This document shows positions 46,101-54,867 of a DNA stretch of 64,000 nt, piece by piece. The DNA is from Planctomycetota bacterium (GTDB taxonomy: Bacteria; Planctomycetota; PUPC01; JACPCR01). The notes beneath the pieces were generated by a model, which made no database searches, was not told where the DNA came from, and saw only the letters and a list, made by a program, of their open reading frames with translations. A program made the position numbers and the translations under genes. Positions within the stretch are counted from its first letter, which is position 1. The number at the start of each line of letters is the position of its first letter. The stretch is from the NCBI GenBank assembly GCA_027625095.1, contig JAQBXN010000033.1:1-64000 (forward strand), in the 5' to 3' direction.

Positions 46101-46341
46101 CCTGGGCCTCTTGAAAAAAACGATTTCTCTTGAAATCTTTTTCTGCATCATCGGCACTCAGCACTTTGACAGCGATTGTGCGACGAATCGCGGCATCTCG
46201 GGCCGCAAAGATACTTCGCTCTTCATTTATGCTTGCCCCGCGTTCAATCGACTCGATCTCGCCGCGCTGCTCAACCAGCAGTTCAGTCAGAGCTGCAGCG
46301 TCCTGAGCGTCATCAACCAACTTTGATTTAAACTTCGCCAT
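43177..46341 (-). CDS. predicted receptor pseudokinase with TPR and leucine-rich repeats (frame-disrupted)
   Basis: This 1054-aa product is the paralogue of the downstream kinase, with the same order of kinase, one membrane segment (about 345-370), TPR-like helices and LRR array, but no zinc ribbon. The kinase fold keeps K59, E78 and HRD at 171-173, yet the Mg-binding residues are lost: HRDLKPAS has Ser178 where Asn is required, and the DFG/DWG Asp is Asn191 (MNWG). The Gly loop is also degenerate (ERGASINEERS). It is therefore predicted to be catalytically dead. The frame stops in an LRR; the rest continues in another frame to 42572. It probably regulates or pairs with the active kinase. Confidence 0.85.
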   Translation of the reverse strand: MAKFKSKLVDDAQDAAALTELLVEQRGEIESIERGASINEERSIFAARDAAIRRTIAVKVLSADDAEKDFKRNRFFQEAQVLGHLEHPNIVPIHDVAKDAVGNLYYSMTLIKGRSLALILREIIEGSGGKVDGVRRRRVIKHQPLNIDHLLDVFLKVCDGISFAHSKSVLHRDLKPASIMVGDYGEVVVMNWGALKVMTDENEIPDEQTLTSIHSETFDGTVLGTPAYMSPEQAEGLPLDPRTDVYSLGAVLYEMLTGVPAFTGKSTNEILLKVIDADFVPPEQRKPSLRIPQELNAIVMKAMAINRDERYSSVPELAGDVRLFLEGREVSAKHDTLGESVAKLVRRNRAVSIASVASFLVLFGLTISFLWDLKKETDRSVRREQDAELGLIKAKRAQSGRRTVEHEAARELAKEAIRSSRSGLFQEAAMRIEMSRRISDTAWGIFAAAINASEQGNEQEAFEYLKTACELDPEHGLSRTYLARVYAKKGENEKVRALLTGLSSENDPDSLQAAGEAFYAIGEYTRALEAWQRSKKFAAQSRHVQVQQIEALEEQILMARAWVSTKGFYESIRELSAKEQFNKVIEKLNELNGTEGKHVSANPVIENDKLIGIIFSAHSPLRFLQPLIGLPLEKLEISAARFLSDLTPLKGMPLEHLSLTSNPEVRDLSPLKGMPLTYLNLGLTGIGDLGPLQGMPLKELHLSRTRANNLSSLAGLPIEILRISGCGIVDLSPLEGMPLLELDASSNDDLRVLAPLSGMPLETLILSNSMNLRNILPLKGLSLKKFVISNSQVKDISPLNGMKLESLDLDSTHVEELSPLMEMPGLLLRPPSLNQLNNASMNFFVAMYRDGRALNTTPELERTQFSDLKLLKGLKQSELHLRSTRVTDLSPLREWDAPIEELDLSDTRIKDLGPLAGLKIRKLMLSNTKIRDLSPLKTAQLKELHLDKTPVTDISPLAGKDIEFLSLADTKVQDLSPLRGMKLEHLNLSSVPATDLSALRGQPVEVLILNQTRFKDLTPLEESPIRSLSLAKANVADMRVFARLPLRSLVLSDT

Positions 46342-46535
46342 TTGTCTCGGCTCTACAGGAACACAGGTCTCCCAACTGCTGAAGGCAGGCCGACCGTCAG
46401 ACCGGAGGAAAATTCATGATTGCTGCTCCGGCTCAATAGCTGTTCCAGGAAACGCATCTGAAACAGACGTTCTCGCTACTTGTCTCGATCTTTAAAAGAA
46501 ACTCTTGAATTTGTAATCGGCAGGGCTGGTTCCAA

Positions 46536-47792
46536 CTACTCCAAAGCAGCCTGATTCAGCTTGTGCTTTATCTTTTCAAATATCTCCGGCCGAGTTCTTC
46601 TGATGCCGGGCAGGCTCTGCCATTCTATCGCCTTGGGCATGCGGGGCACATAGTCGTCCCAGGAAGCTATATCGATGAGTTCGCCAGCCCTGACAACTCC
46701 TGCGCAGGCGAGTCTCTTCTCACACTTTACCGTTTCTCCCTTTGTATCCATCAATTCAAAATTGCCTTCCTGTTCATCAAGAATCGTGATGTCTGCTTCG
46801 CTGCCGATGGCCAGGGAGCCGAGCGATTCTTCACGGCGAATGGCTCTTGCAGGGCTGATGGTTGTTTTCTCGATGATCGTCTCGATGGGCATGCCCAGTG
46901 CCAGGAACTTGGACATGGTGGTCAGAAGATCGAAGACCGGCCCGCCATGATTGAGCGTGTGAAGATCGCTGCTGATGATATCCGGCAGGAAGTGCTGTTC
47001 GAAGGCCGCACGCGCCGTCTCAAACCCGAAGCTCCCGCCGCCGTGTCCCACGTCGAACAGGATCCCCCTGTCGCGGGCCTGGTGAACAACCTCCAGAACC
47101 TTCCCATCTCCGCCAAGAATCGTGTCGCTGCGGCAGTGATAGCAGTGAGTGGCAATATCCCCGGCCCGCATGAGACTCAGAACATCTCCAATCGGGACTC
47201 CGCCGCCCAGGTGCGTCATCACGTGAGTGTTAGAAAGTTCAGCGGCCTTGATGGCGTATTTCAACGGCTCGACGCCATTCTTTTCCACCTGCGCTCCGCC
47301 TTGTCTCACTTTGATACCAATCGCTACATCCAAATTCTCGAGCACGCATTCGGCAGTCTCTTCCGGGCAGGCGTATCGGATGTCAGCCATCTCGCCGATT
47401 GGGCCATAGACCAGACCAAGACCGGAGATGTGGATATAGCAGAGCACGCGGCCTTGTGACTTGTTGATGCTCAATTCTCGAAATCCGGGAAACGTCACCC
47501 AACTCGCACTCCCTGCATCCACTGCTGTAGTAACTCCCTTGGCCAGGCAGGTGGGGTCCGCATCGATCCCCCAGGTGGTGACCTTGGAATAAAGGTGGGT
47601 ATGGATATCGATCAGGCCGGGACAGACTATCTTGCCTGAGGCGTCCAGCGACTGAGTTGCTTCGCCCTCGAGGTCTGCCTGAATGCCGGCAACCTTCCCG
47701 TCCTGAATGCCGATGTCTGCTTTTTGATCCAGGTTATGGGCAGGATCGATAACTCTTCCGTTGCGTATGATGAGATCGTATTTTTCGGACAT
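46536..47792 (-). CDS. amidohydrolase-superfamily metallo-dependent hydrolase
   Basis: This 418-aa enzyme resembles dihydroorotase/deacetylase-type members (EF0837/Atu3266 group). It has a GLIDIHTHLYS metal motif at about 59-69, a GIKVRQGG segment with the likely carboxylated Lys, then THLGGG, HCYHC with further metal His, and SSDLHTLN with the catalytic Asp. Family members hydrolyse N-acyl amino acids or cyclic amides in the cytoplasm. Substrate is unknown. It is divergent from the 2-hydroxyacid dehydrogenase gene, 133 bp away, so the two may share regulation. Confidence 0.85.
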   Translation of the reverse strand: MSEKYDLIIRNGRVIDPAHNLDQKADIGIQDGKVAGIQADLEGEATQSLDASGKIVCPGLIDIHTHLYSKVTTWGIDADPTCLAKGVTTAVDAGSASWVTFPGFRELSINKSQGRVLCYIHISGLGLVYGPIGEMADIRYACPEETAECVLENLDVAIGIKVRQGGAQVEKNGVEPLKYAIKAAELSNTHVMTHLGGGVPIGDVLSLMRAGDIATHCYHCRSDTILGGDGKVLEVVHQARDRGILFDVGHGGGSFGFETARAAFEQHFLPDIISSDLHTLNHGGPVFDLLTTMSKFLALGMPIETIIEKTTISPARAIRREESLGSLAIGSEADITILDEQEGNFELMDTKGETVKCEKRLACAGVVRAGELIDIASWDDYVPRMPKAIEWQSLPGIRRTRPEIFEKIKHKLNQAALE

Positions 47793-47925
47793 GAAATCTG
47801 GTCTTCCAATTGAGAAGTAATCAGGACCGCCGGGACGAATATTTGAGGCTCAGAGTTTAGTGAGTTGTGGTACCTCCAGAAAACCGTTACGTCAATAAAC
47901 CTACGGAAACACTCAAGAGAGCACC

Positions 47926-48873
47926 ATGAAAAAAATAATTGTTACAGAAGACATCGCGGGAGAACGCCTCGACAGGCTCAAGACTGAGTTCGACGTGCTT
48001 CATGATTTCGATATAGGGCGAGACCGGCCCCGTTTGCTTGCGACTGTTCCTGAATTCGAGGGAATGATCGTTCGCAATCACACTCAGGTGAATGAGGAAC
48101 TGCTCGTAGCCGCGACCAATCTCAAGGTGGTCGGACGACACGGCATCGGCCTCGATAATGTAGATGTTGCTGCTGCAAGTCGGGCGGGGGTCATCGTTAC
48201 CTACGCTCCGGATCAGAACACCGTATCTGTCGCCGAACTGACTATGTGCCTGCTCATTGCTCTGGCCCGTGACCTGGTGAATATGGATATCAGCACAAAA
48301 GCCGGTGGGTGGGAGCGCAATCGTTTTTGCAATATGGAGATTTACCAGAAGACCCTTGGCATTATCGGGCTTGGCAAGATCGGTTTTCGGGTTGCTATGC
48401 GTGCAAGAGCGTTTGGGCTGCGAATTCTGGCGTACGACAAATATCTCAGTACCGACAGCTTCAACTACACCGAATCCGGCGCCCTCGCGTGCACGCTCGA
48501 TGAAGTGTTGGAGCAATCCGACTTTGTGACAATTCATACGCCCCTGAACGATGAGACTCGTAACTTCTGTGATGAAGGGTTCTTCGCTCGAATGAAACCG
48601 TCGGCTTATTTTCTGAATCAGGCTCGAGGCGGACTTGTCGTTGAGGATGCGATTGTGAAAGCACTTAAGGGGCGCCGCATCGCGGGTGCCGCGCTGGACG
48701 TTCGGCAAAATGAACCGCCTGGGGTGGACGAACTGGCAGGTATGGAAAACGTTATCCTTACCCCGCACATGGCCGGACTTACGAATGAGTGCCGGGAAAG
48801 GGTCTGCGGTGTAGTATGTGAAGATGTGGCCCGGGTGCTGAGCGGACTGGACCCGATCTATCCTGCGGATTAA
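47926..48873 (+). CDS. D-isomer-specific 2-hydroxyacid dehydrogenase
   Basis: This 315-aa NAD-dependent enzyme has the Rossmann motif GLGKIG (148-153) and the catalytic trio R234 (NQARGG), E263 (QNEPPG) and H281 (TPHMAG). The sequence most resembles the 3-phosphoglycerate dehydrogenase-like branch without the ACT regulatory domain, so it may reduce various 2-oxoacids. It sits between an amidohydrolase and a Gfo/Idh/MocA gene (5-bp gap, convergent), consistent with a catabolic cluster. The start ATG is the first in-frame and gives the typical N-terminus. Confidence 0.9.
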   Translation: MKKIIVTEDIAGERLDRLKTEFDVLHDFDIGRDRPRLLATVPEFEGMIVRNHTQVNEELLVAATNLKVVGRHGIGLDNVDVAAASRAGVIVTYAPDQNTVSVAELTMCLLIALARDLVNMDISTKAGGWERNRFCNMEIYQKTLGIIGLGKIGFRVAMRARAFGLRILAYDKYLSTDSFNYTESGALACTLDEVLEQSDFVTIHTPLNDETRNFCDEGFFARMKPSAYFLNQARGGLVVEDAIVKALKGRRIAGAALDVRQNEPPGVDELAGMENVILTPHMAGLTNECRERVCGVVCEDVARVLSGLDPIYPAD

Positions 48874-48877
48874 ATGC

Positions 48878-49909
48878 CTAGCCGTTCGCGAAGATCTTCC
48901 GTGTTCGGTTCGAGTTCGGAAGGCTGACAGTATTCCCCGTAAGAACACTCTCGATCCCGGCGAATCCGACCTCGTTAACGGACATAAAGTCCTGATTGGT
49001 GCAATGGGGGAGTGGGCCCCCATCCAGAAAGTTCGCCATCTGCTCGTAGGCTACTTTGAAGACGCTCTCCTCCGCAGGAATCTGAAGTTTCTCTAACTTC
49101 AAAGCTTCTCCCTTCGCATTGGCCGCATGAACATCGGTATAAATGCCCGTTCGAATGAATCCATTCGTGCCAAAGACTTCGCAGTAAAAGGAACCAAACG
49201 GACCTTGAGAGCCAACTTGCAACCCTGTGACGCCGTTTTCAAACTGAATAACCATGTTGTCGAGGCTTGGTTCAGGCTCGAAGCCTTCAGGCACATTCGG
49301 GCTCTCAGGGAAGGTTCCATGAGCAGTCACTGAAGTGGGGCAATAGCCCGCGAACTGACAGATCAGATCTGTGGTGTGACTGGCGAACGAAAGAAACGTC
49401 CCGCCACACCACGCGACGACAGTTTTCACTTCGCCGATGAGACCGTCTGCAACGAGTTCCTGCATTCGAAGGACCTTGTGACTCCAGTGACGGGAGTAGT
49501 CCACCATGATCGGAATGTTCCGGGCAATGGCAGCATCCATCATGCCGTCCATTTCCTTCAGAGAACAACTCGGCGGTTTCTCAAGAAAAATCGCTTTGGG
49601 CGAATGCTGAATGACTTCCGATGTCACCGAAAAGTGATGAGGTCCACGAACGCACACCGCGACAATATCCAACTCATGGTTCTCGAAAAGTTCACCTATT
49701 GACCCATAACAGGCCAGGCCTGGAAATGTTTCCCCCCACGTGCCCAAAAATTTCTGACGAGCTTCTGCGGAAAGATCGCAAACAGCCTCCAACTTGAGCT
49801 GTTCGCTCAAACAAATACCGCCCACATGGCAATACGGTCGCGGGTCCCCCGGTTTTGCGTACATGGCTGCAATGTTGCCAAGGCCAATGACTCCTACTCT
49901 GTATTTCAT
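48878..49909 (-). CDS. Gfo/Idh/MocA-family oxidoreductase
   Basis: This 343-aa NAD(P)-dependent oxidoreductase has GVIGLGNIAA at the N-terminus and EKPPS near residue 98, followed by the alpha/beta C-domain. ATG 49909 starts directly before the Rossmann strand; the frame also opens at 49930. It shares family but little detail with the enzyme at 29384-30337. It lies 65 bp downstream of the giant dehydrogenase gene on the same strand, so it may share its transcript. Confidence 0.85.
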   Translation of the reverse strand: MKYRVGVIGLGNIAAMYAKPGDPRPYCHVGGICLSEQLKLEAVCDLSAEARQKFLGTWGETFPGLACYGSIGELFENHELDIVAVCVRGPHHFSVTSEVIQHSPKAIFLEKPPSCSLKEMDGMMDAAIARNIPIMVDYSRHWSHKVLRMQELVADGLIGEVKTVVAWCGGTFLSFASHTTDLICQFAGYCPTSVTAHGTFPESPNVPEGFEPEPSLDNMVIQFENGVTGLQVGSQGPFGSFYCEVFGTNGFIRTGIYTDVHAANAKGEALKLEKLQIPAEESVFKVAYEQMANFLDGGPLPHCTNQDFMSVNEVGFAGIESVLTGNTVSLPNSNRTRKIFANG

Positions 49910-49974
49910 AATGTTTGCACCAAATCTCATTGAGAAATATGACGGCAGGAGTTTGGGAAGCGTTCCAGCTTACC

Positions 49975-52900
49975 TCAATTCCTCTTGAAAATAGTGTCCG
50001 TCGGATTGCCACCAGACTGAATGAAGGCAACGAGATCAAGGATCTCTTCCTTCGTAAGAGTGACGAGCAGGCCAGTCGGCATCTGTGAAACATCCAACGG
50101 CTTCCTGGCCCGTATCGATTCCTTCTTCAGTTTCACCACTTGTTTTGTGTCCAGAAGGCTCGCTACGAGATGCAGGAAATTGCCGTCATCTTTGAGGATC
50201 GTGCCAACGAAGGTTTCGTCGTCTTCTGTGAGGAATGTAAATGCCTTGAAGTCCTCGTTGATTTCGGCGGAAGGCTCAAGAATTTGCTGGAGCAGTTTTT
50301 GGCCCTGGTATTTCCTGCTGACCTCTGTCAGGTCTGGGCCGAGTTGAGTACCACTGCCGGCAATTCGGTGGCACTTGTTGCATCCAACGGCGCCAAACAT
50401 CCGTTGGCCGGCCGAGAAATCTCTGCCGGTCAGTGGGATTTCGATTTCCGGTGAGAAGTCAGGAAGGTTCCACATCTTTACGAATTGGCGTGATTGTCCT
50501 TGCGGCTCTTCGTTCGAAGCGATCATCTCCTGTACCGGGGTGGTCGATTCCACCCTTTTGACCACTCGGAGGATTCCGTTCATGAGGCGGTAATGTCCCG
50601 GGAAGGTGCAAACGAAGATGTATTCGCCCGGTTCATTCGGGGCGATGAATTGCAGTTCTTCGTCTGAGCCGGGAAGCAGCAGGGAGGTTGCATGCAAGAT
50701 ACTTGGGCTATTGGGCAAATAGCCTTTCTTTTCTGCTTCAGGGCCCTGCATCTGATCGGCGGCTTCCCCGACTTCCTGGAGCGAGCCGGGTTTGATGATT
50801 ACCAGGTTGTGGGGCATGGCATCAATGTTGTCGAATCTTATGACAACTGGTTGTCCCACCGCCACGGTCAGGCGTTTCGTGTCATAAATCATCTGATGGG
50901 GAACGGGGCGAACGACGAACTTACTCACGGCCTGGTTCAACAGTTTTGTCGTGTATTCAGTGCCGCCTGGTATGGCTTTGGCCAGCTCATAACCGAGCAC
51001 CACTGTGGCGTTGATGGCCGGCGCGTTCCGATCCAGGCCCTTCTTCGACATGAGAAGTTTCAGGATGCCATCGAGAGTCGGTTTAATGGCATCCTCTGGC
51101 CACGTCTCCTTCGGCAATCTGGCAATGGCAGCGGAAGCCGCGGCGACCTGATTGCCCGCCTGAATCAAATTGGAGAACTCTCTGAATTTCTCGGCCTCCT
51201 GACCCGGAAGTTCTGCGACGGCAATCAGGAGCTCTCCCCTTAGACTCATGCCGCCTTCGGTTCGCAGATCTTTTTTCTCAATGACTGTCTTCTTCATCTT
51301 TGGGCCTTCCCAGAAAGCTTGCAGATGGTCCCCGCCGCCGGAATCAAACATAGTTACAAGCAGCTTGTGCGGCCCGGCGGTAAGTTGAATGTTGCCGCTC
51401 TTTTCAACAGGGCCATGGTTGCCGTCATTGCTTACGACCAGCTTGTCGTCGATGTAAAGCATCGAGCCGTCATCGGAGTTTGTGTAGAAGGTGTATCTAC
51501 CTGATTCCGGCACCAGGATGGCGCCGGTAAAGCGAAGGCCAAACGATCCTTTGTCCTTCAACACCTCGGTGTTGAGATCGATAGCGTCCGCGATACCGCT
51601 GGCAGTGGGCTTCATCTTTTCAACCACTTCTCTGCTTGCAGACCGCGGAAACCGGGCGTAGTAATCGACGTTTATTCCGGATTTGCCTGAGATTCCCTCG
51701 CCCTCTCCCTCCGCGCTGGAAAGTAATGGCGGCAATTTGGCCATGAGCGGTTTGAGAAGTGCATATGCAGCGCTCTTCAGTGTATTGTCTACCTGCGGTA
51801 GTGCGGCGAGAAATTCGCGAACGCGGTCGGGGTCAGTGGAGGCCTCAGACCACGCTGCGTCCGGCGAGCCATCGGCCTTCATCCAGGATGCGTAACCGAG
51901 GGTCCGCATGCCTGACGTTTTAGATTGAGTGGCCATCTTCTTGATGAGCAGGAGCTGTTTTTTCAGCGCACCGGCTTCCTGTCCGCTGAAGAGCCTGCCG
52001 AGGGATTCCAGAGCCTCGGATGCATCCGGGATATTGCCGGAGTCGAGGGCATCAAGCGTCTCGATAAGCAGGGCAGTGGAGTCTTTGTTTTCGATCATGG
52101 CCAATGCGGAAAGGGCTTCCTGCCGAACTTCTGCCGGCACGCCGCTTCGAGTAAGCAGGGCGTTGTAGACGCCACGGTTACGGGGCATCTGAAGCAGTTG
52201 AGCAGTCGAGACATTTTTCAGGATGAATTGCGCCGCAGCCGGGCTTGTTGCGGTGAGCTTGCCTTCCGCGGCCGCAGGCTTCCACCATTGCTCCAGCTGC
52301 GACATAGTCTGCTTGAAGGTGAAATCAATGTAGTCATCGGAGGGTTTGTTCAGGGCGGCGATTGCTATTTCAGCGGCCTGGTAATGACGAAAGAAACTGG
52401 CTGCGCGCACGGCTTCAATGCGTACCCTCGGGTGGTCGTCGGCAACCTGAATCTTCAAAAGCTCGATGGGTTGATTCACACGGTCGCGCCAGTGGCACAA
52501 CACGCGGGTAGCGGCAGCACGGGCATGGAAGTCCGGAGAACGGAGCATTCGTTTGAGAAGATATTCGTTAACGACATTAAAACTCTGGTGCAGCCAGAGA
52601 GCTTCCATCATGTGGTGTTCGAAGGCAGGATCATTTTTGTCGAGGCCGGCGATCCATTTCTCTGCGGCTGGGATCACATCGCTTTCATTGCGTCCGCTTA
52701 ATTCGCTACGTGTGCGCTGCAGGACGCGTAGTTCGCGTTCCTTGAGCAAGTCGAGCAGGGCGGCGATTGGGGCTCCGGCAATTTTCTTCAGCGCGACCAG
52801 CGGACGGCCCTCACAGGTCACGCGATAGATTCGACCGTGAGCATGGTCGCGGTTGGGGTCACGCAGATTGTGTTGCATGTGGCCGATGAGCGGATTCTGC

Positions 52901-54867
52901 CAGTCAGTGAAATAGAGCGCTCCATCCGGGCCGGTCTCAAGGTCGACTGGACGAAAGCTCCGGTCATCGGAATACAGAATCTCTTTGACTTCCTCGCCGC
53001 GGAAACCGGATTCTTCATCGTGAACCTTAAACTGAAAGATGCCCTGAAAACCGATGACATTGGCGATGAGAAAGTTATCCATGTGCTCGTCAGGGAAATG
53101 CTTGCTCGACAAGATTTCCGTCGCCGGACAAGGCCGTGAACGACGCTGCAGCCACTGTCTGGGGGCGGGCACGCGTTTTCCGTAATCCAGATATCCGGAC
53201 ATCGGCGTGGCCCAATAGTGGCTGCTTCCTGTTCCGTCCGACATGAAGCTCTGCCCCCAGTAATCGAAGGCGTGCCCATGTGGATTCGGCCAGCCGTGAC
53301 GCACCCAAACTTCCATCTTCTGAGTGCGGATCTCGTACCGGTAACCGCCCCCGTCGACTGTCTGGATACGTCCAAAGTATGGCGTCTCAACTTGGGTCCG
53401 GTTGAAGATGCCTTCGTTGAAATAGAGCCCGCCTCCCGGATCCATGGCGAAGCTGTTTGATGAATGGTGGGTGTCCGCGGAGTCGATACCGCCGACCACA
53501 CGCTCACGAAAGTCGGCCTTACCGTCCCCGTTGGTGTCCTTCATGAACCAGAGGTCTGGCGTCTGCATGACGTAGACTCCACCGTTCCAGAATTCAAAGC
53601 CGGTGGGGCAGTGAAGGTCATCGGCGAACGCCGTCATCTTGTCCGCCTTTCCGTCGCCGTTGGTATCCTCAAACATGAGGAGCTTGTCGCTCATCGGATC
53701 CTTCGGCTTCCAGTGTGGGTAAGACGGCCAGGCCGCCACGAAAAGACGTCCGGCATTGTCGAAGGACATCTGCACCGGATTGACGAGTTCCGGGAACATT
53801 GCCTCGTCCGCAAAGAGATTCACCTTCATGCCTTCATGCATGTGCATCTGTTTGATCGCCTCCTCGCCGCTCAGAAACTCATAAGAGCCGTCCGGCTTAG
53901 AGCCCTTCCTGTTCGAATCAAGGTCTATGAATGCGGGCGTATTGCTGTCATCGACCTTGATGTCGCCTTTTCCCTGGGCTATCGACCAGATGCGCCTATC
54001 GCGATTGGCAGCCATCGCATCAAGGACCTGTAGCTCGCGCTGCATGACTTCGAAGTTCTTGTGAATCGTTGACCGCCCGCCGTAGACGGAATATCCGTCC
54101 ACCGTGCGATAGCGATGCCAGTAGTAGAAGTTCTTGTCTTTGACGGATGCGCGAATCTTCTCAAGGTGGTTGGCGTCACGTTGGAGTTTCGGTGACGGGA
54201 ACAACGCTGCTTCGAGCATAAAGGCAACCCGTTCGTTCCCGTATTCGTTTAGATGAATGCCGTTAACTGTGTAACGCTTTTCTGATGACTTGTAGGCATC
54301 AAGAGTGTTTTGAAACAGGCCCACGTAAGGAACCTCCGCTGCTTCCGCCACTTCTGCAATGGCCTTTGTGTAGAGCGCAAGCCTTCGATTTATTTCCTGG
54401 CCATCGGGCAGATTTGCAGTTTTGTGGTCTTCAAAAGCAATGGGGGAGACAGCTACAATCCGGGGGGCGCCTCTGCCGCTGTAGTTTTGCCCTTTCAGGT
54501 GCTTGATTTGCGCTTTGTATTCGCCCTTGAAGGCGGCCAGTTGCTCCTCTCCGGCCCACGATTCGTTGTAACCGAAGAACATGAATACCACGGACGCCTT
54601 GTTGAGCTTCAGGTGATCGTCAGGTGATCCGAAGTTTGAGGAGCGTGCACGGGTTGCAAGCTCGTCACCATTGAAGCCCAGGTTCCGGAAGCTTAGTTCG
54701 AGGTCGGAAAAGCGGTTCTGAAGAAGAGTTTCGAGCCAGCCATGATGCTGCATACGTTCGGCAAGCGCGTTGCCGATCAGGCAAATGGAATCGCCTTTTT
54801 GAAGTTGCAGGTTTTGGGCATGAACGAAGGGACACAAAATGATGAGAGAGACAAAGCAATGCTTCAT
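49975..54867 (-). CDS. secreted multidomain PVC-type dehydrogenase: GDSL, beta-propeller, HEAT, PA14, azurin and cytochrome c
   Basis: This 1630-aa exported protein starts with a signal peptide (MKHCFVSLIILCPFVHA). Domains in order: an SGNH/GDSL hydrolase (about 20-225, with NGIHLNEYGN), a PVC-type membrane-bound dehydrogenase propeller (about 345-720, with two DTNGDGKAD calcium loops), HEAT-like repeats (about 730-1040), a PA14 domain (about 1065-1215), an azurin/plastocyanin domain (about 1330-1470, copper ligands in MPHNLV and VCTFPGH), and a terminal cytochrome c with CNKCH near 1498. The last two can pass electrons from the oxidised sugar to an outside acceptor. The GDSL module would deacylate a glycan first. 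Very likely periplasmic or cell-surface. Confidence 0.9.
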   Translation of the reverse strand: MKHCFVSLIILCPFVHAQNLQLQKGDSICLIGNALAERMQHHGWLETLLQNRFSDLELSFRNLGFNGDELATRARSSNFGSPDDHLKLNKASVVFMFFGYNESWAGEEQLAAFKGEYKAQIKHLKGQNYSGRGAPRIVAVSPIAFEDHKTANLPDGQEINRRLALYTKAIAEVAEAAEVPYVGLFQNTLDAYKSSEKRYTVNGIHLNEYGNERVAFMLEAALFPSPKLQRDANHLEKIRASVKDKNFYYWHRYRTVDGYSVYGGRSTIHKNFEVMQRELQVLDAMAANRDRRIWSIAQGKGDIKVDDSNTPAFIDLDSNRKGSKPDGSYEFLSGEEAIKQMHMHEGMKVNLFADEAMFPELVNPVQMSFDNAGRLFVAAWPSYPHWKPKDPMSDKLLMFEDTNGDGKADKMTAFADDLHCPTGFEFWNGGVYVMQTPDLWFMKDTNGDGKADFRERVVGGIDSADTHHSSNSFAMDPGGGLYFNEGIFNRTQVETPYFGRIQTVDGGGYRYEIRTQKMEVWVRHGWPNPHGHAFDYWGQSFMSDGTGSSHYWATPMSGYLDYGKRVPAPRQWLQRRSRPCPATEILSSKHFPDEHMDNFLIANVIGFQGIFQFKVHDEESGFRGEEVKEILYSDDRSFRPVDLETGPDGALYFTDWQNPLIGHMQHNLRDPNRDHAHGRIYRVTCEGRPLVALKKIAGAPIAALLDLLKERELRVLQRTRSELSGRNESDVIPAAEKWIAGLDKNDPAFEHHMMEALWLHQSFNVVNEYLLKRMLRSPDFHARAAATRVLCHWRDRVNQPIELLKIQVADDHPRVRIEAVRAASFFRHYQAAEIAIAALNKPSDDYIDFTFKQTMSQLEQWWKPAAAEGKLTATSPAAAQFILKNVSTAQLLQMPRNRGVYNALLTRSGVPAEVRQEALSALAMIENKDSTALLIETLDALDSGNIPDASEALESLGRLFSGQEAGALKKQLLLIKKMATQSKTSGMRTLGYASWMKADGSPDAAWSEASTDPDRVREFLAALPQVDNTLKSAAYALLKPLMAKLPPLLSSAEGEGEGISGKSGINVDYYARFPRSASREVVEKMKPTASGIADAIDLNTEVLKDKGSFGLRFTGAILVPESGRYTFYTNSDDGSMLYIDDKLVVSNDGNHGPVEKSGNIQLTAGPHKLLVTMFDSGGGDHLQAFWEGPKMKKTVIEKKDLRTEGGMSLRGELLIAVAELPGQEAEKFREFSNLIQAGNQVAAASAAIARLPKETWPEDAIKPTLDGILKLLMSKKGLDRNAPAINATVVLGYELAKAIPGGTEYTTKLLNQAVSKFVVRPVPHQMIYDTKRLTVAVGQPVVIRFDNIDAMPHNLVIIKPGSLQEVGEAADQMQGPEAEKKGYLPNSPSILHATSLLLPGSDEELQFIAPNEPGEYIFVCTFPGHYRLMNGILRVVKRVESTTPVQEMIASNEEPQGQSRQFVKMWNLPDFSPEIEIPLTGRDFSAGQRMFGAVGCNKCHRIAGSGTQLGPDLTEVSRKYQGQKLLQQILEPSAEINEDFKAFTFLTEDDETFVGTILKDDGNFLHLVASLLDTKQVVKLKKESIRARKPLDVSQMPTGLLVTLTKEEILDLVAFIQSGGNPTDTIFKRN

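Noticed and set aside
38928..46341. Regularly spaced DNA similarity resembling a tandem repeat or CRISPR array
   Set aside because: The periodicity (about 66-69 bp) comes from LRR codons in frame; there are no identical repeats with unique spacers.
46563..47459. 298-codon plus-strand frame over the amidohydrolase gene
   Set aside because: Antisense shadow; the amidohydrolase frame carries all metal motifs.
47887..49023. 378-codon open frame on the minus strand across the 2-hydroxyacid dehydrogenase gene
   Set aside because: It is fully antisense to a gene with intact catalytic motifs, and its product has no family features; it is a codon-bias shadow.
51925..52701. 258-codon plus-strand frame within the 1630-aa gene
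   Set aside because: Antisense to the HEAT region of a well-supported protein, no motifs of its own.
53818..54507. Possible separate SGNH/GDSL gene at the 5' end of the 1630-aa gene
   Set aside because: The frame is continuous with no stop, start or ribosome site between the GDSL and dehydrogenase parts, so a fusion is the better reading.
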